A DNA stretch of 64,000 bases, taken from Nonomuraea rhodomycinica (GTDB lineage Bacteria > Actinomycetota > Actinomycetes > Streptosporangiales > Streptosporangiaceae). The translations under genes and the position numbers were made by a program. Positions 54,610 through 62,306 of the stretch are shown here, piece by piece. Location: positions 390,711 to 454,710 of the forward strand of contig NZ_JABWGO010000005.1 of NCBI RefSeq assembly GCF_013363995.1. The letters are read 5' to 3'. Each line of letters begins with the position of its first letter. The first letter of the stretch is position 1. Under the pieces are notes generated by a model. That model was given only the letters and a program-made list of their open reading frames with translations. It was not told the origin of the DNA and did not search any database.

Positions 54610-55269
54610 TCACGGTCTGGACACGCGGCCGTACAGCCACGGCGCCTCCGCGACGAACGTGCACGACCCGGGTTCGATCTCGGTGAACCCGGCGTCGCGC
54701 ACCACCGGCAGCCCGGCGGCGACCAGGGCCGCGAAGTCGCCGGGGGCGGCGGTGCGCGCGCTGACCGTGAGGCCGCGCTCGCGCCAGGCGTCGCGCTCGG
54801 CCCGGTCGCTGGCCCACCAGGCGAGCTGGGCGGCGTGCCCGGCCTGCGCCATCGCCTTGCCCGCCGACATGGACAGCCCCGGGTTGGCCCACAGGACGGG
54901 CGCCTCGGCCGGCCCGAGCTCGCGGGTGTCGGTCAGCTCGGTGCCGGACACCTGGAGCCGCGCGAGGTCGCGCGGCCAGGCGTCGAGCGGCACGGGAGGG
55001 TGCACGCGCACCTCGGCCGTGCGCTGCTCGACCGTACGGCCGGGCAGCGCCGACGCCCGGCGCCACTCGGCGCCCCGGGCCCGGCGCACGACCTTGCGGA
55101 TCTTGCCCGTGGACTGCCAGGCGTGCAGCTCGTCCGTCCACTCCCCCGGGTCGTCGAGCAGGCTCAGCACGGCCATCGCCGCGGCCTCCAGGGCGTCGGT
55201 GCGCTCGGGGGGAGCGGCCCGCTCGATCCTGACGACGAGGGGCAGGACCATCAGTTCGGAGTCGTTCAT
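54610..55269 (-). CDS. PTH2-type peptidyl-tRNA hydrolase
   Basis: A 219-aa protein. The C-terminal 110 residues resemble PTH2: GKAMAQAGHAAQLAWWAS has the Lys/Gly/His-type core, and TVSARTAAPGDFAALVAAGLPVVRDAGFTEIEPGSCTFVAEAP ends the fold. The N-terminal half is an actinobacterial extension. It would recycle peptidyl-tRNA in addition to the universal Pth. The start overlaps the stop of the MFS gene by 4 nt, so translation is coupled. ATG at 55269. Confidence 0.82.
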   Translation of the reverse strand: MNDSELMVLPLVVRIERAAPPERTDALEAAAMAVLSLLDDPGEWTDELHAWQSTGKIRKVVRRARGAEWRRASALPGRTVEQRTAEVRVHPPVPLDAWPRDLARLQVSGTELTDTRELGPAEAPVLWANPGLSMSAGKAMAQAGHAAQLAWWASDRAERDAWRERGLTVSARTAAPGDFAALVAAGLPVVRDAGFTEIEPGSCTFVAEAPWLYGRVSRP

Positions 55270-56531
55270 CGCCCCCTAGCATGCCGGATGGCCAGCGACA
55301 TGCCGGTGGCGGCCAGGCAGAGCAGGCCGGAGCCGTACCACGCGAGGTCGTAGGCGCCGAGGTGGTCGCGGGTCAGACCGGCGGCCACGGCGGCGATCGC
55401 GGCGCCCACCTGGTGGGAGCCGAACACCCAGCCGAACACGACCGCGCCGTCGGCGCCGTACGCCTGCCGGCACAGCGCCACGGTCGGCGGCACGGTCGCC
55501 ACCCAGTCGAGGCCGTAGAACACGATGAAGATCAGCATGCTGGGCTCGGTGGTGGCCGCGAACAGGCTCGGCAGCACCATGAGCGACAGCCCGCGCAGCC
55601 CGTAGTAGACGCCGAGCAGCACCCGGGGGTCGATCCGGTCGCTCAGCCAGCCGGAGGCGATCGTGCCGGCGACGTCGAAGATCCCGACGATGGCGAGCAG
55701 GCCCGCGGCGGTCGGCTCGGCCATGCCGTGGTCGTGGGCGGCGGGGATGAAGTGGGTGCTGACCAGGCCGTTCGTGCTGGCGCCGCAGATGGCGAAGCCG
55801 CCCGCGAGCAGCCAGAACGGCCGGGTGCGCGCCGCCGAGCGCAGCACCGACAGCGCGCGCACCGCCGCGTTGCCCGTGGCGGGGGCCACGCGCGGGGCCT
55901 CGGGGTCGGCCCCGAGCGCGGTGGTGTCCACGTCCTCGGGCCGGTCGCGCAGCAGCCACCACACGAACGGCACCACGGCGAGGGCGGAGCCGGCCACGGT
56001 CAGCGAGGCCACCCGCCAGCCCGGCCCCTCGGCCAGGCGGGCGAGCACGGGCAGAAAGACGAGCTGCCCGGTGGCGCCGGCGGCGGTGAGCACGCCGGTG
56101 ACCAGGCCGCGGTGCCGGACGAACCACCGGTCGGCCACGGTGGCGGCGAAGACCAGCGCCATCGACCCGGTGCCCAGGCCGACGAACACGCCCCACAGCA
56201 GCAGGAGCTGCCAGCTCGCGGTCATGAAGACGGTCAGCCCGCTGCCCGTGGCCACGAGCAGCATGGCCGCGGCGACCACGCGCCGCATGCCGAAGCGGTC
56301 CATGAGGGCGGCGGCGAAGGGGGCGGTCAGGCCGTAGAGCACCAGATTGATCGAGACGGCGAGGGAGATCGTGCCCTTCGACCAGCCGAACTCCTCCTGG
56401 AGAGGAGTGATCAGCACGCCGGGGGTGGCGCGGAAGCCGGCGGCGCCGAGGATCGCCACGAACGCGACGGCCGCGACGAACCAGGCGCGATGGATCCCGC
56501 GCGTGCGGACAGGAGGGGTGCTCAACGTCAT
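55266..56531 (-). CDS. MFS transporter, monocarboxylate/oxalate-antiporter-like
   Basis: A 421-aa, 12-helix transporter. The N-terminal FRATPGVLITPLQEEFGWSKGTISLAVSINLVLYGLTAPFAAALMDRFGMRRV is typical of the MCT/OFA-like group. A central loop (RDRPEDVDTTALGADPEAP) separates the two halves. The substrate is unknown. It is divergent from a GlxA-type regulator, which is its probable controller. ATG at 56531. Confidence 0.9.
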   Translation of the reverse strand: MTLSTPPVRTRGIHRAWFVAAVAFVAILGAAGFRATPGVLITPLQEEFGWSKGTISLAVSINLVLYGLTAPFAAALMDRFGMRRVVAAAMLLVATGSGLTVFMTASWQLLLLWGVFVGLGTGSMALVFAATVADRWFVRHRGLVTGVLTAAGATGQLVFLPVLARLAEGPGWRVASLTVAGSALAVVPFVWWLLRDRPEDVDTTALGADPEAPRVAPATGNAAVRALSVLRSAARTRPFWLLAGGFAICGASTNGLVSTHFIPAAHDHGMAEPTAAGLLAIVGIFDVAGTIASGWLSDRIDPRVLLGVYYGLRGLSLMVLPSLFAATTEPSMLIFIVFYGLDWVATVPPTVALCRQAYGADGAVVFGWVFGSHQVGAAIAAVAAGLTRDHLGAYDLAWYGSGLLCLAATGMSLAIRHARGR

Positions 56532-56590
56532 GGGCCCATCCTCTGGGAGCGGGCGTGACGGCCGCGAGTGGCCGGAAAGCCATCCTGTGA

Positions 56591-56596
56591 AAGAAT
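56591..56596 (+). promoter_or_regulatory. -10 box AAGAAT of the GlxA-type regulator
   Basis: AAGAAT is followed by 6 nt and ATG at 56603. The spacing fits a leaderless message. Confidence 0.4.
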
Positions 56597-56602
56597 CGGG
56601 CC

Positions 56603-57565
56603 ATGACGCACCGGGTCGCGGTCCTCGTCCTGAACCACTTCTCGCCCCTGGACCTGGGGGTTCCCGGCCAGGTGTTCTGGGCCGCGGAGACGGCCTCCGG
56701 CGAGAAGCTGTACGAGGTGGTGACCTGCTCCCCCGGACGCCGGCCCGTACGGTGCGCCGCCGGCTACAGCGTCGTGCCCGACCACGACCTCGACGTGCTC
56801 GACACCGCCGACACCGTCGTGGTGCCCGGCATCCTCGCCGGCCGGGCCATGAAGGACGGCACGCTCCCGGCCGAGCTGCGGGACGCGCTGCGCGGCCGTC
56901 CCCGGGTCATGTCGATCTGCACGGGGGCGTTCGTGCTGGCCGCGGCGGGGCTGCTGGACGACCGTCCCGCCACCACCCACTGGCGGGAGGCGCCCCGCTT
57001 CGCCGCGCTGTTCCCCCGCGTGCGGCTGGACCCGTCCGTCCTGTACGTGGACGACGGCGACGTGCTGACCTCGGCCGGGGTGGCCGCCGGCCTCGACCTG
57101 TGCCTGCACGTGGTCCGGCGCGACCACGGCAGCGAGGTGGCCAACCGGACGGCCCGCCGGTGCGTCACGCCGCCCTGGCGCGAGGGCGGGCAGGCCCAGT
57201 ACGTCGACCGGCCCCTGCCCGACACCGGCGGCAGCGGCACCGGCGCCACCCGGTCGTGGATGCTCGGCCGCCTCGACGCGGACCTGCCGCTGGAGGCGCT
57301 GGCGGAGCACGCGCGGATGAGCGTGCGCACCTTCACCCGGCGCTTCCGGGAGGAGACCGGCATGAGTCCGGCCCGCTGGCTGGCCCGGCAGCGGGTCGAG
57401 CACGCCCGGCTGCTGCTGGAGACCACGGACCTGCCGGTGGAGGAGGTGGCGCGGCGCTCGGGGTTCAGGACGTCGGTGTCGCTGCGCCAGCACCTGTACG
57501 CCGCCGTCGGGGTCGCGCCGCTGGCCTACCGCCACACCTTCCGCCGCGCCGCCGCTTGCGGCTGA
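56603..57565 (+). CDS. GlxA-type AraC-family regulator with DJ-1/PfpI domain
   Basis: A 320-aa regulator. The N-terminal DJ-1/PfpI-like domain (residues 1-195) has MSICTGAFVLAAAGLLDDRPATTHW, with Cys at the nucleophile elbow. The C-terminal AraC-type HTH pair is LEALAEHARMSVRTFTRRFREETGMSPARWLARQRVEHARLLLE and LPVEEVARRSGFRTSVSLRQHLYAAVGVAPLAYRHTF. It is divergent from the MFS transporter 71 bp away, which is its likely target. Length is normal. Confidence 0.92.
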   Translation: MTHRVAVLVLNHFSPLDLGVPGQVFWAAETASGEKLYEVVTCSPGRRPVRCAAGYSVVPDHDLDVLDTADTVVVPGILAGRAMKDGTLPAELRDALRGRPRVMSICTGAFVLAAAGLLDDRPATTHWREAPRFAALFPRVRLDPSVLYVDDGDVLTSAGVAAGLDLCLHVVRRDHGSEVANRTARRCVTPPWREGGQAQYVDRPLPDTGGSGTGATRSWMLGRLDADLPLEALAEHARMSVRTFTRRFREETGMSPARWLARQRVEHARLLLETTDLPVEEVARRSGFRTSVSLRQHLYAAVGVAPLAYRHTFRRAAACG

Positions 57566-57615
57566 GCGCCGTCTCGGCGGGCGAAATCGGGCGGCGGCGC
57601 GCCGGGCGCGAGGGA

Positions 57616-57621
57616 TACCCT
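57616..57621 (+). promoter_or_regulatory. -10 box TACCCT of the MFS gene at 57629
   Basis: TACCCT is followed by 7 nt and the GTG start. This is the same hexamer and spacing as upstream of 10748. Confidence 0.45.
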
Positions 57622-57628
57622 CACCGGC

Positions 57629-58891
57629 GTGATCTCCCTCCGGATCGGCGTGGGCCGATCGCCCCGCCCCGGCTCACTGTGGCGCGACCGCGACTTCCTG
57701 ATCTTCTGGTGCGCGCAGACGCTGTCGGTCGCGGGCGACTCGTTCGCGCTCATCGCCGTGCCGCTCCTCATCCTGAACGTCACCGGCTCGGCCACGCAGA
57801 TGGGCCTGCTCACCGGGGTGGCGGGCACGGCGTCGGTGGTGGCGGGGGTGTTCGCGGGGGTGCTCGCCGACCGGTTCGACCGCAGGAGGCTGCTCATCGC
57901 CTGCGACCTCATCCGGCTCGTCCTGTTCGCGACGATCCCGGTGGTCTGGGCGTTCGGGACGCACGTGTGGCTGCTGTACGCCGTGCTCCCGCTGGCCGCG
58001 GCCGTGGGCATGGTCTTCCAGGTCACGTACGTGGCCGCGGTCGGCGGCCTGGCCGGTGAGGGACGCGTCACCGAGGCCAACGGCATGCTGTACGCCACGG
58101 CAGCCGCGGCCGGCGTCCTGGGACCCACCCTGGCCGGCGTGGTGGCCGGGCACTTCGGCCCGACCGCCGCGATCACCATCAACGCGGCCAGCTTCGCGCT
58201 GTCGGCGCTGGGCGTGCTGCTGACCCGTTCCTCCCGATACGCCGTCGAGTCCGCGCAGGCCACGGAACCGGCGCGCGAGGGACGGCCGTGGCGGGAGCTG
58301 CTGGCCGGGGCGGAGTTCCTGTTCCGGCACCCCGTGCTGCGGACCCTGACGATCCTGCTGTCGTTCTTCATCTTCATGACGCTCGGGCTGACCGACATCG
58401 TGATCTACCGGCTCAAGCACGACCTCGGCCAGAGCGACTCCGTGGTGGGCCTCGTGCTGGGCGTCGGGGCGGTGGGCACGATGGCCGGCTCGATGCTCGT
58501 GGCCCGGGTGCGGCGGACCCTCGGGTTCGGGCCCTCGTGGATCGGCGCGCAGGTCGTGTCGGGGCTCGCCATCCTCTCCCTCGGGCTCGCGGGCACGGTG
58601 TGGGCCGTGGCCGCGATCATGGCCCTGTACCTGGCGTGCGTCAGCGTGGCCGGCATCTGCTCCATGTCGCTGCGCCAGCAGGTGACGCCTCCGCACCTGC
58701 TGGGGCGGGTGACGTCGGCGTTCTGGACGATCCACTTCTCGCTCGGGCCGGTCGGCGCGGCCGTCCTCGGCTGGGGCGCCGAGCATCGCGGCGCGACGAC
58801 GGTGTTCGTCGTGGCCGGCGCCTCCTGCCTGGTGCTGGCGCTCGTCGCGCTCCTCACGCCCGTACGGCAGCGCCACCCCGAGCGCGCGTGA
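57629..58891 (+). CDS. MFS transporter, macrolide-efflux-like
   Basis: A 420-aa, 12-helix transporter of the MefA/TetA-like DHA3 group. FLIFWCAQTLSVAGDSFALIAVPLLILNVTGSATQMGLL, GVLADRFDRRRLLI (motif A), and SMSLRQQVTPPHLLGRVTSAFWTIHFSLGPVGA are typical. Export of a drug or metabolite is likely. GTG at 57629. It is convergent with the LysR gene, with 7 bp between. Confidence 0.9.
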   Translation: MISLRIGVGRSPRPGSLWRDRDFLIFWCAQTLSVAGDSFALIAVPLLILNVTGSATQMGLLTGVAGTASVVAGVFAGVLADRFDRRRLLIACDLIRLVLFATIPVVWAFGTHVWLLYAVLPLAAAVGMVFQVTYVAAVGGLAGEGRVTEANGMLYATAAAAGVLGPTLAGVVAGHFGPTAAITINAASFALSALGVLLTRSSRYAVESAQATEPAREGRPWRELLAGAEFLFRHPVLRTLTILLSFFIFMTLGLTDIVIYRLKHDLGQSDSVVGLVLGVGAVGTMAGSMLVARVRRTLGFGPSWIGAQVVSGLAILSLGLAGTVWAVAAIMALYLACVSVAGICSMSLRQQVTPPHLLGRVTSAFWTIHFSLGPVGAAVLGWGAEHRGATTVFVVAGASCLVLALVALLTPVRQRHPERA

Positions 58892-58898
58892 CCCCGGG

Positions 58899-59801
58899 TC
58901 AGCGCCGACCGGCGGCGCGCACCAGCAGCCCGGCCAGCCCCTCCACCAGGCCGGGGTCGGCCGGCCGCCGGGAGGTCACCAGCCCGACGTGGCGGGCCGG
59001 GCGCGGCGGCCGGATCGGCACGACGGCCACGCCGGCGGCCGAGCGGTCCAGGGCGACCTCCGGGATCAGCGACACGCTCACCCCGGCGGCGACCAGCGCC
59101 TGGGCGAAGAAGTAGTCGCTGGTCCCGCCGGCGAACACCGGCTCGAACCCGGCCCGCTCGGCGTACCGGCGCAGAAACGCCTCCGTCTTGGAGCAGCCGA
59201 GCACCCACCGCTCGCCGGCCAGCTCGGCCAGCTCGACGGCCTCGCGGCCGGCCAGCCGGTGCCCCGCGGGCAGCACCACCGACAGCGGGTCCTCCATGAG
59301 CGGCGTCCACTCCAGGACCGGCCGGTCGCCCTGGACGAGCGGCAGCGGGCCGTCGAAGTGGTAGGCGAGGGCGAGGTCGGCCACCCCCTCGCGCACGAGG
59401 GGGAGGGCGTCCTCCGGCTCGCGCTCCAGCACGTTCACCTCGACGTCGGGGTGGGCGGCCACGAACGCGGTGAGCGCCTCCGGCAGCAGGCGCCGGCCGC
59501 CGCTGCTGAACGTGGCGACCGTCAGGCGGGGCCGGCCGGCCGCGATCCGGTCGATGCGCTCCTGGGCGCTGCGCAGCTCGGCGAAGACCACGTCGGCCGC
59601 CTCCAGGAGCAGGCGTCCGGGCTCGGTGAGCACCACGCCGCGCGTGCTGCGCTCGACGACGGGCGCACCGACCGAGCGTTCGAGGCCGGCGATCTGCTGC
59701 GAGACCGCCGACGGCGTGAAGAGCAGCGCGGCGGCCGCCTTGGCGAAGCTGCCCTGGCGGGCCACCTCGCGCAGGACCCGGAGCCGCTGCACGTCGATCA
59801 A
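58899..59801 (-). CDS. LysR-family transcriptional regulator
   Basis: A 300-aa LTTR. The HTH is LREVARQGSFAKAAAALLFTPSAVSQQIAGLERSVGAPVVERSTRGVVLTEPG, and the effector domain (residues 90-300) follows. The TTG at 59801 is preferred because AGGAGAACTG precedes it. A GTG at 59846 would add 15 residues but lacks a clear ribosome site. It is divergent from an epimerase-aldo/keto reductase pair, its probable targets. Confidence 0.92.
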   Translation of the reverse strand: MIDVQRLRVLREVARQGSFAKAAAALLFTPSAVSQQIAGLERSVGAPVVERSTRGVVLTEPGRLLLEAADVVFAELRSAQERIDRIAAGRPRLTVATFSSGGRRLLPEALTAFVAAHPDVEVNVLEREPEDALPLVREGVADLALAYHFDGPLPLVQGDRPVLEWTPLMEDPLSVVLPAGHRLAGREAVELAELAGERWVLGCSKTEAFLRRYAERAGFEPVFAGGTSDYFFAQALVAAGVSVSLIPEVALDRSAAGVAVVPIRPPRPARHVGLVTSRRPADPGLVEGLAGLLVRAAGRR

Positions 59802-59872
59802 CAGTTCTCCTAACGGCCTCGTAAGCAGGTCGGCACTTCTGCTCACCGCCCCGCCCCGGCAGGCTCGGTGCC

Positions 59873-60817
59873 GTGAAGAGCGTATGCGTCATCGGCGGGA
59901 GCCGTTACTTCGGGCTCCGCCTCATCGAACTGCTCCGCGACGCGGGCACGGCCGTCACCGTGGTCAACCGCGGCTCGGCCGCGCCGCCGCCGGGGGTCGC
60001 GCACGTGGTCGCCGACCGCGACGACGAGGACGGGCTGCGCGCGGCGCTCGGGCGGCGCGCGTTCGACGTGGTGATCGACCAGGTCTGCTACACGCCGCTC
60101 CAGGCGGCGCTGGCGCGGCGGGTCTTCGCCGGGCGCACTCCCCGCTACGTCATGACGTCCACGATGGAGGTGTACGACCCGGCCACCTCCGCGCTGGTCA
60201 CCCCGGCCGCCCCCGGGACGCCGGTCACGGAGGAGTCGCTGGACCCCGCCGCGTGGCCGGTGGACGGCGGCCCGGCCGGTCCTGGCGCGTCCCGGCTGCC
60301 CGCCGAGGCCGTCCGGTACGCCGAGGACAAGCGGCGGGCCGAGGCGGTGCTCGCCCGGGAGGGGGCCTTCGCGTTCGTCGCGGTGCGCTCGGCGCACGTG
60401 CTCGGCGTGCGGGCGCGCGACTTCACCGGACGGCTCGCGCACTACGCCGAGCGGATCCTCGCGGGCCGGCCGATCGCGGTCCACCGCGACCCGTCGCCGA
60501 CCTCGTTCACGAACGACGAGGAGATCGCCGGCCTGCTGTACCGGGTGGCGGCCTCAGGCCACGCCGGCGCCGTGAACGCCTGCTCGCACGGGCCGCTCGA
60601 CGTGCTCACGCTGTGCGCGGCGATCGGGGAGCGGATCGGGCGGAGGCCGGTGTACCGGGTGGTGGAGCCGGGCGAGGAGGCGTCGCCATTCTCCTTCGAC
60701 CGCCACTACGCCATGGACAACGGCCTGGCCGCCCGGCTCGGCCTGCCGCTCTCGGCCACCGCCGACTGGCTGCCCGACGCCGTCGCCGCGACGCTCGGCC
60801 ACCTGAAGGCGGCCTGA
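59873..60817 (+). CDS. NAD-dependent epimerase/dehydratase-like protein
   Basis: A 314-aa extended SDR-like protein. The opening VCVIGGSRYFGLRLIELL is an atypical GxxGxxG (GGSRYFG), common in actinobacterial 'reductase' members. YAEDKRRAE supplies the Tyr-Lys pair. RSAHVLGVRARDF and SFDRHYAMDNGLAARLGL are further family blocks. The substrate is unknown, possibly a nucleoside-diphosphate sugar. GTG at 59873. It is followed one base later by the aldo/keto reductase, so the two are translationally linked. Confidence 0.82.
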   Translation: MKSVCVIGGSRYFGLRLIELLRDAGTAVTVVNRGSAAPPPGVAHVVADRDDEDGLRAALGRRAFDVVIDQVCYTPLQAALARRVFAGRTPRYVMTSTMEVYDPATSALVTPAAPGTPVTEESLDPAAWPVDGGPAGPGASRLPAEAVRYAEDKRRAEAVLAREGAFAFVAVRSAHVLGVRARDFTGRLAHYAERILAGRPIAVHRDPSPTSFTNDEEIAGLLYRVAASGHAGAVNACSHGPLDVLTLCAAIGERIGRRPVYRVVEPGEEASPFSFDRHYAMDNGLAARLGLPLSATADWLPDAVAATLGHLKAA

Positions 60818-60818
60818 C

Positions 60819-61706
60819 GTGCGCGCCCGATCCCTGACCCGCCGCCTCGGCCCCGTGGAGGTCGGCGCCGTCGGCCTCGGCGCCATGCCCCTGTCCATCG
60901 AGGGCCGTCCGGGCGAGGAGCGGGCCGTGGCCACGATCCACGCCGCCCTCGACGCGGGCGTCACGCTCGTCGACACCGCGGACTCGTACCACTGGCACGC
61001 GGGCGAGACCGGCCACAACGAGGAGCTGGTCGCCCGGGCCCTCGCCTCCTACGGCGGCGACCGCGACGCGGTGCTGGTCGCCACGAAGGGCGGCCGAGGG
61101 CGGCCCGGCGACGGCTCGTGGACCGTCACGGGGACGCCCGAGCACCTGAAGCGGGCCTGCGAGGGTTCGCTGCGGCGGCTCGGCGTGGAGGCGATCGGCC
61201 TGTACCAGCTGCACAAGCCGGACCCGGCCGTGCCCTGGGCCGAGTCCGTCGGCGCGCTGCGCGACCTCCTCGACGCGGGCAGGATCCGCATGGCGGGGGT
61301 GTCGAACGTGGACACCGCCCAGATCCTTCAGGCCCGCGACATCCTCGGCGACGGCCTGGTCTCGGTGCAGAACCGCTACTCCCCGGCGGTCCGCGACAGC
61401 GAGCCCGAGCTGGAGCTGTGCGCGCGGCTCGGCCTGGCATTCCTGCCCTGGAGCCCGCTCGGCGGCCTGTCGCGCAGCTCCCTGGACGGCCCCTCGGGCC
61501 AGGAGCGCGACCCGCGCATGGCCGCCTTCCACGAGATCGCGGCCGAGCGCGGCGTCAGCCCGCAGCGGGTCGCGCTCGCCTGGCTGCTGGCCCGCTCGCC
61601 GGTGGTCATCCCCATCCCGGGGGCCAGCCGCCCGGAGACGATCCGCGACTCGGCCGCCGCCGCGGCCCTCACACTGACGGACGCGGAGCTCGCCCGCTGT
61701 CCCTGA
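60819..61706 (+). CDS. Aldo/keto reductase
   Basis: A 295-aa NADPH-dependent TIM-barrel reductase. The catalytic Asp-Tyr pair is in LVDTADSYHW, the Lys in VLVATKGGRG, and the His in IGLYQLHKPDP. PIPGASRPETIRDS is the cofactor-binding end. It reduces aldehydes or ketones. GTG at 60819. It forms a two-gene unit with the epimerase under likely LysR control. Confidence 0.92.
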   Translation: MRARSLTRRLGPVEVGAVGLGAMPLSIEGRPGEERAVATIHAALDAGVTLVDTADSYHWHAGETGHNEELVARALASYGGDRDAVLVATKGGRGRPGDGSWTVTGTPEHLKRACEGSLRRLGVEAIGLYQLHKPDPAVPWAESVGALRDLLDAGRIRMAGVSNVDTAQILQARDILGDGLVSVQNRYSPAVRDSEPELELCARLGLAFLPWSPLGGLSRSSLDGPSGQERDPRMAAFHEIAAERGVSPQRVALAWLLARSPVVIPIPGASRPETIRDSAAAAALTLTDAELARCP

Positions 61707-61749
61707 CGGCGCCGCCACCAGCACTGGCCTGCCCGTCTGACCCTCTCTC

Positions 61750-61755
61750 TTGACA
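61750..61755 (+). promoter_or_regulatory. -35 box TTGACA before the signal-peptidase-like gene
   Basis: A consensus TTGACA lies 74 bp before the ATG at 61824. The matching -10 is not clear; GATCGT is 18 nt downstream. It suggests a standard promoter with a short leader. Confidence 0.4.
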
Positions 61756-61823
61756 GCGTCGCGGCGCAACGGAGATCGTTCCTGGCAAAGATCAATCTTC
61801 GGTCCCGACCAGGGAAGAGCGCG

Positions 61824-62285
61824 ATGAAGCTGATCAGCGGCGGGTTGCTCGCCGGTGTTGCCGTGGCGGTCGCGGGAGTGCTGCTGGCCCGCCGGCGTTA
61901 CGTGGTGGTCGCCGTGGAGGGGGTCAGCATGGCCCCGACGCTCAACGACGGCGACCGCATCCTGGTGCGACGGCGGCGGTTGGACCAGGTGTCCAGGGGC
62001 GACGTCGTGGTGCTGGAGCCGACGCCGGACCCCACCGGGCGCATCCTGCCCGGCCCGCCCGGACCGGACGGCCGGCGCTGGAACATCAAGCGGGCCGTGG
62101 CCTTACCCGGCGACCCCGTCCCTCCCGACGTGCCCGTGGAGGGGGACGTGGAGCGGGTGCCGGCCGGCGCGCTCGTGGTCTACGGCGACAACGAGCGCAG
62201 CTTCGACTCCCGGCAGCGCGGCTTCTTCCACGCCGACAGGCTGCTCGGGGTCGCGTTGCGCCGGTTGGGCGGGTCCGCCCTCTAG
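61824..62285 (+). CDS. S26-family signal-peptidase-like protein
   Basis: A 153-aa single-pass membrane protein. One N-terminal helix (GGLLAGVAVAVAGVLLARRRY) is followed by the S26 core: VEGVSMAPTLNDGDRILVRR with the catalytic Ser, WNIKRAVALPGDPV with the general-base Lys, and VVYGDNERSFDSRQRGFFHADRLLGVAL. It is shorter than usual type I signal peptidases. Such small S26 proteins occur beside regulators or secondary-metabolite genes and may have dedicated substrates. ATG at 61824. The gene ends 22 bp before the SARP regulator, so they may be co-transcribed. Confidence 0.85.
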   Translation: MKLISGGLLAGVAVAVAGVLLARRRYVVVAVEGVSMAPTLNDGDRILVRRRRLDQVSRGDVVVLEPTPDPTGRILPGPPGPDGRRWNIKRAVALPGDPVPPDVPVEGDVERVPAGALVVYGDNERSFDSRQRGFFHADRLLGVALRRLGGSAL

Positions 62286-62306
62286 ACCGGAGCGGAGGGC
62301 ACGCCC

